In this document: positions 33,137-41,459 of the stretch, one piece after another
Layout: each line of letters starts with the position of its first letter
How positions within the stretch are numbered: position 1 is the stretch's first letter
From: Vampirovibrio chlorellavorus
GTDB lineage: Bacteria; Cyanobacteriota; Vampirovibrionia; Vampirovibrionales; Vampirovibrionaceae
Length of the DNA stretch: 64,000 nucleotides
Reading direction: 5' to 3'
Assembly (NCBI RefSeq): GCF_003149375.1
Contig: NZ_QFWH01000002.1
Coordinates: 62,001-126,000, forward strand
Program-made: the position numbers and the translations under genes
Notes under the pieces: generated by a model
Seen by the model: only the letters and a program-made list of their open reading frames with translations
The model's database searches: none
What the model was told of the DNA's origin: nothing

Positions 33137-34199
33137 CGTTGCCGTCCTCATCGTCATCAAAGCCACTGGCATGGGTCTGCGCCAGCTTGTGGCCCAAATC
33201 CTTCTGGCGGATCTCGTCCTCAGCCATGCTGGCCTTGGTCAGGGTCACAAACACGTCTTCCAGCGACGGTTCAATTTCTCGAATCTGCTGCACGGCCACA
33301 TCAGCCCTGTCCAGATCCCGGGTCAGCCGGGCCAACACCTCGGCATCCTCGCTGACCACGTGCAGGGCCTGCCCGAAAATGGTCACATCCTGCACATAGG
33401 GAAGTGCCTTGATCTGGTTAAAGGTCTTCACCAGTGGTTTGCATAGCACTTCCAGACGAACGTTTCCTTCTCCAACCACGGCCTTGGCATGCTTCAATTC
33501 TTCCAGTCCGCCGCTGACAATCAGTTTCGAGTTATAAATATAGCCCAGGCTACTGCATCGCTCGGCTTCATCCATGTAGTGTGTGGTGACAAACAGCGTG
33601 ACCCCATTGCTGGCTAGCGTAAACAATAAATCCCACAACCCACGTCGGGCCACGGGGTCCATGGAGGCGGTGGGCTCATCCAGAAAGATAATCTCAGGCT
33701 GGTGTACCAGTGCGCAACACAAGGCCAGTCGCTGCTTCCAGCCGCCCGATAACTGCCGGGCCAGAAAGCTCCGGTAATGTCCGATGCCCACCAGATCAAT
33801 CACTTCATCCTTGCGCCGTTTGGCCCCGGAGCCCTTGACCCCGTACAACTGGGCGTAGAAATCGATGTTCTCTTTGACCGTCAGATCTTCGTACAGGCTG
33901 AACTTTTGCGGCATATAGCCGATTTTGGAGCGAATCCGCTCGGGATCGCGGCGCACATCAATGCCGCTAACCAAGGCCTTCCCGGAGGTGGGTGCCAGCA
34001 GACCGCACAGCATTTTAATGGTGGTGGACTTGCCAGAGCCGTTGGGCCCCAGAAAGCCGAAAATCTCACCCTTATCGATCCGCAGATTGAGGTGATCCAC
34101 GGCCACTTTCTCGCCAAAGCTGCGCACCAGGTCTTCAGTGAGAATAGCCGGTTCGGACAACGGTTGGCGGGGCTGGGTTTCGGCGGGAAGGGTCATCAT
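33129..34199 (-). CDS. ABC transporter ATP-binding protein
   Basis: This is the motor subunit of the same efflux system. The 356-residue protein has Walker A GPNGSGKSTT, the Q-loop MPQKFSLYEDL, the ABC signature LSGGWKQRLALCCALVHQ, Walker B IIFLDEPTAS and the H-loop TTHYMDEAE. A C-terminal domain of about 100 residues ends in acidic GFDDDEDGNDA. The product resembles the YbhF/CcmA-type ATPases. It starts at the first of two adjacent ATGs (34199). It is translated with the permease, which starts within its stop region. Confidence 0.95.
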   Translation of the reverse strand: MMTLPAETQPRQPLSEPAILTEDLVRSFGEKVAVDHLNLRIDKGEIFGFLGPNGSGKSTTIKMLCGLLAPTSGKALVSGIDVRRDPERIRSKIGYMPQKFSLYEDLTVKENIDFYAQLYGVKGSGAKRRKDEVIDLVGIGHYRSFLARQLSGGWKQRLALCCALVHQPEIIFLDEPTASMDPVARRGLWDLLFTLASNGVTLFVTTHYMDEAERCSSLGYIYNSKLIVSGGLEELKHAKAVVGEGNVRLEVLCKPLVKTFNQIKALPYVQDVTIFGQALHVVSEDAEVLARLTRDLDRADVAVQQIREIEPSLEDVFVTLTKASMAEDEIRQKDLGHKLAQTHASGFDDDEDGNDA

Positions 34200-34277
34200 G
34201 AATACTTTGAAAATTGGGGAGTGGCGTGGGCCAAAATCAGGTTTAGTTTTGGTGGCCGAATGGTGCGGGACACTTCA

Positions 34278-35438
34278 TCAGCGGGCAAAGGAGACATCCA
34301 CCTTCATGCCGGGATAGAGAGAGACTTTACCCGTTTCATCCTTGTTGGCCACAGTAATCTTCAGGCGGAATGTGGATTCCTCGCTGCTGCTATCGCCCCC
34401 ACTGTTGGGAATGAACTCACTTTTGGGGTTGACGATAGCCACTTGGCCCCGAAAATGGGTTTTGGGGTTGCTGCGAGGCGTCACCGAGACCGACTGGCCC
34501 GGCTGAACAGACAGGCTGGCCAGTTTGGACTCCGGCATAAACACATCGGCCCACAGGTGGTCATAGTCGATGATGGTAATCACCGGTCGACCGGGGGCCA
34601 CCAAATCACCGGGAGCCACGGCCACCACGCTGACGTATCCGGCAGCGGGGGCTTGAATTCTCAGTTCCGACAACTGGGCTTCCAGCGCTTTAACGTTGCT
34701 GCGGGCCTTTTCCACATTGGCAGAGGCGATGCTCAACTCTTCGGACTGGGCACCTTTGGCCAATTGCCCATACTGGGCTTTTGCCGCTGATAACTGGGCA
34801 CGGGCGATCCGCTTTTCCTCTGGCCGTCCGCCGGACTTCATCAGGGATAAGGCGGCCTTGGCGGCATTCAGGTTGCTTTGGGCCGATTCCGCCGAGGCCA
34901 CCAGACCTTCATACTTCTGGCGGGAAATAATCCCCTCATCCAGCATGGACTTGGCCCCATCCAATGCCTGTTGGGCCTGATCGGCTTGCGATTCCGCGAT
35001 TTGCACCTTGCTTTGGGCCTGGGCAATCTCTTCCGGGCGGGCCCCGGTGGTGATAATTCTCAGGCGCTGTTCCGCCTGCTGGACGCTGGCGCTGGCCTGA
35101 CGCAGCTGCCCGGTATCAGCGCCCTTGGCCAGCAGGGTTTCCTGGGCCATCGCCTGAGCCAGAGTCGCTTTGGCCTCCGCGATTTTGGCCTGCAAATCGG
35201 TTTCATCAAACACAATCAATGGCTGACCCTTCTGGACAACCTGCCCTTCCTGCACCAGCACTTGTAAAACACGCCCACCAAAGCGGGAGCCGTTGCGGAA
35301 CTCACGGGCCTGTACCTCACCGGCCAGTTTAAAGGCGGGTTGAGAGGGCCACAGCCCGGAAAAAGAAACCCCCAATGCAATGAGGCCCAGAAGCAGAACC
35401 GCGCTTAACACCAGTTTGAACGAGAAAGGCTTACGCAT
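34278..35438 (-). CDS. HlyD/EmrA-type membrane fusion protein
   Basis: The protein links the inner-membrane ABC transporter to TolC. It has 386 residues with an N-terminal membrane anchor (FKLVLSAVLLLGLIALGVSF). A biotinyl-lipoyl half (VLQVLVQEGQVVQKGQPLIVFD) precedes a long helical hairpin rich in Ala and Gln (ARAQLSAAKAQYGQL...). The second lipoyl half and beta-barrel region contain APAAGYVSVVAVAPGDLVAPGRPV. It is the first gene of the efflux operon and starts at the ATG at 35438. Confidence 0.94.
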   Translation of the reverse strand: MRKPFSFKLVLSAVLLLGLIALGVSFSGLWPSQPAFKLAGEVQAREFRNGSRFGGRVLQVLVQEGQVVQKGQPLIVFDETDLQAKIAEAKATLAQAMAQETLLAKGADTGQLRQASASVQQAEQRLRIITTGARPEEIAQAQSKVQIAESQADQAQQALDGAKSMLDEGIISRQKYEGLVASAESAQSNLNAAKAALSLMKSGGRPEEKRIARAQLSAAKAQYGQLAKGAQSEELSIASANVEKARSNVKALEAQLSELRIQAPAAGYVSVVAVAPGDLVAPGRPVITIIDYDHLWADVFMPESKLASLSVQPGQSVSVTPRSNPKTHFRGQVAIVNPKSEFIPNSGGDSSSEESTFRLKITVANKDETGKVSLYPGMKVDVSFAR

Positions 35439-35660
35439 GCAAATCAGAAAACTTTTTCAATTGACGGTTAGCCATCATTATACAGAAAGTGGCCCGGAAT
35501 CGAACCCCTTTTGTCCGTACGGATGACTGGATGGATGACTGAATGGATGATTGGCGGCGGAAAAGTTCCGTGGCCATGGCCCATTCATCGTCCGAAAGCC
35601 GCCGTTCTGACGGAAATTTGACCTGAAGCCTCTGGAGGGGGTGTCACCCTCTCAGACAGG

Positions 35661-36365
35661 TCAGTCCAGATGATTGTTTTCCCGGAGGTATTCCCGAACC
35701 TGATTGAGCGAAGCCTGCACGATGCGGGTGATTCGGGAGCTGGACAAGCCTACCATGGCCGCGATATCTTTCACCTGCATGTTGCGGTAAAAGCGATACT
35801 CCATGATGGTGCGGTCCTTGGGAGGTAAACTTTCAATGGCCCGTTTGATGGCCCGCCCCAACTCCACGATTTCCAGACTCTCTTCCGGGGTGGCTGAGCC
35901 ATCGCTGATAAAATCGTAGGAAGTGTCGCCGTCCTGGCCTTCCTGAATGCCTTCAATGGATAGAATGGTCTCGTAAATGGCTTCCCGCACGTTCTCCTGA
36001 GAGGGGTTGGCCGTGGCCCCGTTAATGGGCGTACCGCCCTCCTCGCCGGAAGCAGGGGCACCCTCTTGTTCTTCATCGCTTTTGGCGTGTTTCAGGGTGT
36101 ACCACTTGTAGCGGGAGCGCAATTCGTTCCGGATGGCCCAGCGGGTGGCTGTGGCCATATAGGAGGTGTTGAGTTTTTCCACCTCTTCTGCGGTTTTGTT
36201 TTTCAGTAACGCCTGAATGGCAATGGCTCCAATGCTGACCAGTTCCTCGTAATCCACCATGTGCGAGGGGATACGGCGGTATTCCACCTTGGCCACCCGC
36301 TCCACCAGGGGGAGAAACTGGGTAATGTTTACTTTGCCGGGTACTTTTTTGGGTGATGATGACAC
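35661..36365 (-). CDS. FliA/WhiG-family (sigma-28) RNA polymerase sigma factor
   Basis: This is an alternative sigma factor. The 234-residue protein has region 2 (VDYEELVSIGAIAIQALLKN, ATRWAIRNELRSRY) and region 4 at about 180-230 with the helix-turn-helix MQVKDIAAMVGLSSSRITRIVQASLNQVREYL. The linker between is longer and more acidic (about residues 95-150) than in most FliA proteins. GTG at 36365 is the start, 29 bp after the flhB stop, so the two are co-transcribed. In flagellated bacteria it would direct class III flagellar promoters; no other flagellar gene is in the window except flhB. Confidence 0.88.
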   Translation of the reverse strand: MSSSPKKVPGKVNITQFLPLVERVAKVEYRRIPSHMVDYEELVSIGAIAIQALLKNKTAEEVEKLNTSYMATATRWAIRNELRSRYKWYTLKHAKSDEEQEGAPASGEEGGTPINGATANPSQENVREAIYETILSIEGIQEGQDGDTSYDFISDGSATPEESLEIVELGRAIKRAIESLPPKDRTIMEYRFYRNMQVKDIAAMVGLSSSRITRIVQASLNQVREYLRENNHLD

Positions 36366-36394
36366 GTCAGCTCAGTCCAACCATTTCGGGTACC

Positions 36395-37468
36395 TTAATT
36401 CTGCAAGGGAGGCGTCTTTCCTTTGGCGCGCCAGGCGAACATTAAAATCTCAGCCACTGCCTGGTATAAATCGGGGGGGATTTCCTGATCAATCTCTACC
36501 AACCGAAATAACGCTCTGGCCACCACCGGGTTTTCCACCACGGGCACGCCATTCTCGGCCGCTATTTTCTTGATGCGTTCCGCGAATAACTCAGTACCCT
36601 TGGCCACCACTCGGGGCGCTTCCATTACATCAGCATTATACTTTAAGGCGACAGCGATGTGTATGGGATTGGTTGTAACTACATCAGCTGTAGGAACCGC
36701 CTCCAGCATACTTTGCTGCAGCATTTGCATGCGGCGCTGTCGGATGGCGTGTTTGACCATGGGATCGCCTTCGGTGTTTTTAAACTCATCCTTCACCTCT
36801 TTGAAGGACATTTTTTGATCCTGCATGAACTTCCAGCGCTGATACAAAAAATCGGCCATGCCCAGGGCCAGGAAGGCTCCACCGGCGTAAAAAATAAACT
36901 GCATCAGCACTTCGCCCAGCAGGCCCAGAATGGCGAAGATATTTTCCGTGCCGCCCACGGCCAACATGTGCCCCAGATACTTTTGAAAGACGATCCAGGC
37001 CATCACCCCCAGCACCAGCATCTTGATGATGTTTTTCACCAGTTCGATAACCGTTCGCTGGGAAAAAATATTCTGGAAGCCCTTGACCGGGTTCAGTTTA
37101 TCGAATTTGGGACTGACCGCCTTGGTGGCGAAAATAGGCCCCACCTGAAAAAAGTCTCCGGCAATGCCCAGCAGGGCGGCCACCAGAATAAACGGGGCAA
37201 TCAAAAAGGCCACCGCCTTCAGGGTAATCAGGGTCAGGTACTGCCAGCCAATGTTCTCAATGCTTTTATTGGGGATTTGCTCAAACACCAGAATAAACAG
37301 GGTGGCGATTTCCTTCCAGATGAAAGGGGCCATGCCAAACAGCATCATAAACATCAGCATGAGAAAGAGCGCCGTGGACAGATCCTTGCTTTTAAAGACC
37401 TGACCCTCTTCCTTGGCCTTCTTCAGCTTTTGGGCGGAGGCCTCAAACTGTTTATTCTCATCGGCCAA
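36395..37468 (-). CDS. flhB: Flagellar/type III export protein FlhB
   Basis: FlhB is the export-gate switch protein of the flagellar type III system. The 357-residue protein has four membrane helices (about 32-52, 80-105, 145-165, 185-205) and the soluble C-domain. The autocleavage site, usually Asn-Pro-Thr-His, is NPIH at 267-270 (Thr replaced by Ile), followed by the normal IAVALKYN. TTG at 37468 is the start, with AAGGA 10 nt upstream. A -10-like TATAAT lies about 100 bp upstream. flhB is followed directly by the sigma factor, a pairing that suggests flagellar regulation. Confidence 0.93.
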   Translation of the reverse strand: MADENKQFEASAQKLKKAKEEGQVFKSKDLSTALFLMLMFMMLFGMAPFIWKEIATLFILVFEQIPNKSIENIGWQYLTLITLKAVAFLIAPFILVAALLGIAGDFFQVGPIFATKAVSPKFDKLNPVKGFQNIFSQRTVIELVKNIIKMLVLGVMAWIVFQKYLGHMLAVGGTENIFAILGLLGEVLMQFIFYAGGAFLALGMADFLYQRWKFMQDQKMSFKEVKDEFKNTEGDPMVKHAIRQRRMQMLQQSMLEAVPTADVVTTNPIHIAVALKYNADVMEAPRVVAKGTELFAERIKKIAAENGVPVVENPVVARALFRLVEIDQEIPPDLYQAVAEILMFAWRAKGKTPPLQN

Positions 37469-37744
37469 GGCCGAACGTCCTTCTCTTGCGGGGGCTTAGG
37501 GACTTACCAACAATGTCGCGCCGCCCCCATAACTCCCATTGGGAGGAGGCCCAACTGCCCTTTATTATAATCGCCCTTGCCCGGATTTCCGTAAAGTCCA
37601 CCCCGACCCACAGGGCCACAGGCTCATCCGGGCGGCGCTGTCAGGCGGTTTCCCTGAACCCTTTACACTGCGTTATATTGCCGCACTTCGGCCCGCCCGG
37701 AATTTTTTATTTTATATACGGCCCACAACCATTATGACTCAGGT

Positions 37745-38125
37745 ATGCCCAAGTTGTTTCCTATTCCCAAGCGCATTCAGCCAGCCAGTCTGGGCAGTGT
37801 GATGCTGGCCACCCTGTTTTCAACGGTGCTGTCTCCCTCGCTCTGGTTGCTGCAGCTGTGTCTTAGCCGCTGGCTGGACTGGAAAAGTTTTCTGAGCGCG
37901 TCCAACGCCTCGGCTCCCGATGCCAGCGTGTTTTATGCGCTGGTGCTGCAATTGAAGTCCCTGGGCTCGGTGGTGTTGCTGACCCAGCTATTGCCCGTCG
38001 TGCTGCTGTGCCTGCTTCTCAGCGTCATTTATCACTGGTGTTTACTGAGACTCCTCAGTCACGGGGGGCAGTTACTGCAGCGAACCCTCCGTAAAATAAC
38101 GTTCAGCCGCTCTACTGCCAGCTAA
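37745..38125 (+). CDS. Small membrane protein, two or more transmembrane helices
   Basis: This is a 126-residue protein with hydrophobic segments at about 15-42 and 72-100 and a basic C-terminus (QRTLRKITFSRSTAS). It has no recognised family. The ATG at 37745 has only a weak AGG directly upstream. The gene ends 14 bp inside the convergent pilin-like gene. It is transcribed divergently from flhB. A membrane partner of pilus or export components is possible but not supported directly. Confidence 0.5.
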   Translation: MPKLFPIPKRIQPASLGSVMLATLFSTVLSPSLWLLQLCLSRWLDWKSFLSASNASAPDASVFYALVLQLKSLGSVVLLTQLLPVVLLCLLLSVIYHWCLLRLLSHGGQLLQRTLRKITFSRSTAS

Positions 38126-38702
38126 ACCACGGTGGATCGAAATTGCCCGGATTATAGGGCCCTCCTGCGGAAGTGTAACTATTCGCTCTTATGAAAGATT
38201 GGGAGGTCATAAAGCCATCGTAATAAAGAAAAATACCAACAGCACGAGCGGGGTTGGTGGTCCCCGAATACCCGGGCTCTGGATCGATACGGAAATTGAT
38301 GCAGTTGGTAGTGGCGGTGCCTCCAAAGGCAGCCAAGTCATCAGCCCTTATAATGACCCCGTTATGCAGCTTTATGCAGGGGTAAGAGTTGTTACATATT
38401 GTTGAGGTCCCTCCATTCAAGTCGTCAATGACGGTACCACTGGTATCAATGGAAACATAATTGATGTATGCCGTCAGATCAGAGGGCTTGGTGGAAGTGG
38501 TAATGGCTCCAGCCAGCTTGGCCTGCTGGAACGCGGCGCTTAAAGTGGCTGCGGCCTCTTTCATTTTAGCGATATTGCTTGAATTTTGCTGAGTGCTGAG
38601 GATTTTGGGGATGGTAAAGGTGGCAATCACCCCCAAAATAGCCAGGGAAATGAGTAATTCGGCCAGGGTAAAGCCTGGAGCTGGTAAAGCCTGTTTTCCC
38701 AT
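38112..38702 (-). CDS. Type IV pilin-like (prepilin) protein
   Basis: This is a 196-residue protein with a class III signal: GFTLAELLISLAILGVIATF begins at about residue 10, after the short leader MGKQALPAP. The conserved Glu at mature position 5 is present. A long N-terminal helix is followed by a C-terminal domain with several Cys (STICNNSYPCIKL, TNCINFRI) that could form disulfides. This is the layout of pseudopilins and pilins. No pil or gsp assembly genes are adjacent. The product could be a pilus subunit or a surface adhesin. Confidence 0.88.
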   Translation of the reverse strand: MGKQALPAPGFTLAELLISLAILGVIATFTIPKILSTQQNSSNIAKMKEAAATLSAAFQQAKLAGAITTSTKPSDLTAYINYVSIDTSGTVIDDLNGGTSTICNNSYPCIKLHNGVIIRADDLAAFGGTATTNCINFRIDPEPGYSGTTNPARAVGIFLYYDGFMTSQSFIRANSYTSAGGPYNPGNFDPPWFSWQ

Positions 38703-38930
38703 TTTTGACTTGTTTATCTCCTGCCAGAACTCACCTGCTTTGGATTATCGGCTTAAAGTCCACAAACTTTAATTCTAGCCTACTGGGCCACGATTCATGT
38801 TTGCTTTCAGGGTGTCAAAGCCTCTCGATCTATTCCTGCTCCAGCAATCAGGGTCAGGAATCGCTATAATGAAGATGAAGGGGCCGCTGGCCCCTATTCA
38901 AATCATCTACCGATGAGAGGACACCATGAC

Positions 38931-40754
38931 ATGGGCGCAGGGAGCCAGTCGCTGACCACAACGAAAGTAAAACTGCAGGCTTTGCGGGATGCCATGACCC
39001 GCCACGGCTTGGATGCCTATCTGGTGCCCTCGGTGGATGAGCATATTAACGAGTACCTGCCGGAAAACAAGCAGCGCCGGGCCTGGATTAGCGGCTTCAC
39101 CGGATCCGCCGGGGACTTTGTGGCTGGCAAAACGGAGGCCTGGGTCTTTGCCGATTCCCGCTATTACGAGCAAGCCGACTCCGAAGTGGACACGGAGCAG
39201 ATCCACATCAGCAAACTGGGACTGGAAGGCTATCCCAGCCTGACGGAAGCGGTCAAAAAAATGGCCGGAGACGCCCGTGTTTTTAAGCTGGGCTTTGATC
39301 CCTTTACCCTGACTGTTTTGCAGTTCCAGAGTTTTCAGAAGGCCTTTAAAAATACGGGCATTCAATTGGTTCCGGTGGCCGGGAACCTGATTGATCCGCT
39401 GTGGCAGGAGGTCCCTCCCGCCCAGCGCTCCAAGGTCTTCGCCCTTCCCGAAGCGCTAACCGGGCAAAGCGCGGCGGATAAAATTGCGGCGGTGCAAGCC
39501 AAACTGAAGGCCCTCAAAGCGGATTTACTGCCTGTTACCAAGCTGGATCAGGTGGCCTGGCTGCTGAACTGGCGGGGACAGGATATTCCCTATAACCCGC
39601 TGTTTACGGCCTACGCCCTCATCACGCCCGAGGCCGCCCATTTGTTTATGGACAGCAGGCGGGTTGAGCCCGAGGCCCTGAACGCCCTTGGGGGACTGGT
39701 CACCTGCCATCCCTACCCGGCCTACGCAGACACGCTTAAAGCCTTCAGCGCCGGAAAAACCGTCCTGATCGACCCCAAGCACACCACGGAGGGCACCTGG
39801 CGCCTGATTCAAGACGGTGGGGGCCAGATTCAAGAGGGAGAGCATCCGGTTGAACTGATGAAGGCCCTCAAAAATCCGGTGGAAATCGCCGGGATGAAGG
39901 CGGCCAACCTGAAGGCCAGCCGGGGGAAAATTCGGGCCTGGGCCTGGCTGGATACACAGCTCAAAGCGGGAACACCTGTGACCGAGGTGGATTTTCAGCA
40001 GGCCATTGAACGGTTTTACGCCGAGGAAGCGGGCTTTTTCGGCCTCAGTTTCAACACCATTGCCGGAGCCGGGCCCAACGGTTCTATCGTGCATTACGGC
40101 ACCCCCAATCCCCACAAACGGCTGGAGCCGGGCGAGTTGTTTTTAATCGATTCCGGCTGTCAGTTTATGGGCGGTACCACCGATGACACCCGCACCCTGT
40201 TGGTGGGAGACACCGCCACCCCCACCCAAAAACTGCGCTACACGGAAGTGTTGAAGGCCCATATCAACTGCGCCAAACAACAGTTCCCGAAAGGGACGGA
40301 CGGAGCAAGGCTGGATGGGATTACCCGGGCCACCCTGTGGCAACAGGGATTGGATTATGGGCATGGCACCGGGCACGGGGTAGGCGCTTTTTTAAACGTG
40401 CATGAAGGGCCCAATGGTATCCATAAGCTGGCCCATAAGCCGCTGGAGCCGGGGATGATCACCAGCATTGAACCCGGGTTTTACGAGCCCGGCTGGGGCG
40501 GCATTCGCCTGGAGAATCTATATCTCACCGTGCAGCGGAGCGAAGATGCTCAGGGCCAACGCTGGTACGGCTTTGAAAGCCTGACCTACATCCCCTTCGA
40601 TTCGAAACTGATCGACTGGGGCCTTCTGGAACCCGCCCAAAAAGAGTGGCTTGCCCAGTACTACTGTGATATTCTCAGCTTGTTGGTTCACACACTCACG
40701 CCGGAAGAGGGGCAGTGGCTTCAAACCATCTGTCAAATCCCCACCGCTTCCTGA
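38931..40754 (+). CDS. Xaa-Pro aminopeptidase, three-domain M24B type
   Basis: This enzyme removes N-terminal residues ahead of proline. The product has 607 residues from the ATG at 38931, which has AGAGGA about 11 nt upstream. An ATG at 38913 is a possible but poorer start. Two creatinase-like domains precede the catalytic one. The catalytic domain shows the metal ligands: Asp in LIDSGCQFMGGTTDDTR, the second Asp in the same block, His in HGTGHGVGAFLNVHEGP, and the two Glu of TSIEPGFYEPGWGGIRLEN. The three-domain length is shared by eukaryotic XPNPEP1 and many bacterial enzymes. It is probably cytoplasmic. Confidence 0.95.
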   Translation: MGAGSQSLTTTKVKLQALRDAMTRHGLDAYLVPSVDEHINEYLPENKQRRAWISGFTGSAGDFVAGKTEAWVFADSRYYEQADSEVDTEQIHISKLGLEGYPSLTEAVKKMAGDARVFKLGFDPFTLTVLQFQSFQKAFKNTGIQLVPVAGNLIDPLWQEVPPAQRSKVFALPEALTGQSAADKIAAVQAKLKALKADLLPVTKLDQVAWLLNWRGQDIPYNPLFTAYALITPEAAHLFMDSRRVEPEALNALGGLVTCHPYPAYADTLKAFSAGKTVLIDPKHTTEGTWRLIQDGGGQIQEGEHPVELMKALKNPVEIAGMKAANLKASRGKIRAWAWLDTQLKAGTPVTEVDFQQAIERFYAEEAGFFGLSFNTIAGAGPNGSIVHYGTPNPHKRLEPGELFLIDSGCQFMGGTTDDTRTLLVGDTATPTQKLRYTEVLKAHINCAKQQFPKGTDGARLDGITRATLWQQGLDYGHGTGHGVGAFLNVHEGPNGIHKLAHKPLEPGMITSIEPGFYEPGWGGIRLENLYLTVQRSEDAQGQRWYGFESLTYIPFDSKLIDWGLLEPAQKEWLAQYYCDILSLLVHTLTPEEGQWLQTICQIPTAS

Positions 40755-40864
40755 GATAAGCCAATGGATTGGGTTTCAGATATTGTGCGAGCTTGCTCGC
40801 TGTCTAGGCATTTGTTTTCATTGGCGCTGGCGTTTCATTGATTCATACATCGGGAGGGTTTTTT

Positions 40865-41458
40865 ATGCGTGTTTTTGCTCCGTCTTTCCACCTGCAACCG
40901 CAAACACGGGCTTTGCACGGTCAGGACATGCAGTCACCGCCTATCATCCTGAATGACACGCAAGACTTTGATTTGCCGCCTATACTCCGGCTTTCCCCGC
41001 AGCAACTGGAATTTATCGACTTGGACCAAGAAGCCAGCGACACCTTTGTCAGGCATCCGCATCAGCAGCCGGAAACCCCAAGACAGCAGGATAATCCCTT
41101 CTCTGCGCAGACCCGGCGTTATAAAATGCCTAACACCGATTTGGAGCCCGCTGAACACAAAACGAAAAAAATCCGCAAAAGCAGTAAAGAACGCGCAAAC
41201 TCCCTACCTCAGCTAGAGGCTTATCGCAGGGAAATCGCCCCCCTGCTGGCCCAATATCAGAGCTATAAAATATCAAAGAACGATCGCTATCCCCAGAGCG
41301 TGAAGCAACTGTTTCACCGGGCGGCCCAAGAGAATCCCACGACACCCACCAAGCATCTGGCGGATGCACTGGGCCTGCCACCAGCCATTACCTACTACTG
41401 GCGGGGGTATCGTAACACCCGACCGGCCAAGAAGACGAATAAGCGGCCGGAGGCATAA
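40865..41458 (+). CDS. Unknown protein with HTH-like C-terminus
   Basis: This is a 197-residue protein from the ATG at 40865, which has GGGAGGG 6 nt upstream. The N-terminus (MRVFAPSFHLQPQTRALHG) is followed by a long polar, Pro/Gln/Asp-rich segment and a basic KKIRKSSKERANS stretch. The C-terminal third, with LFHRAAQENPTTPTKHLADALGLPPAITYYWRGYRN, resembles a helix-turn-helix of the phage-regulator or transposase kind. No family was recognised. No Sec signal is seen. It is convergent with the permease gene, whose stop is one base away. Confidence 0.6.
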   Translation: MRVFAPSFHLQPQTRALHGQDMQSPPIILNDTQDFDLPPILRLSPQQLEFIDLDQEASDTFVRHPHQQPETPRQQDNPFSAQTRRYKMPNTDLEPAEHKTKKIRKSSKERANSLPQLEAYRREIAPLLAQYQSYKISKNDRYPQSVKQLFHRAAQENPTTPTKHLADALGLPPAITYYWRGYRNTRPAKKTNKRPEA

Positions 41459-41459
41459 C

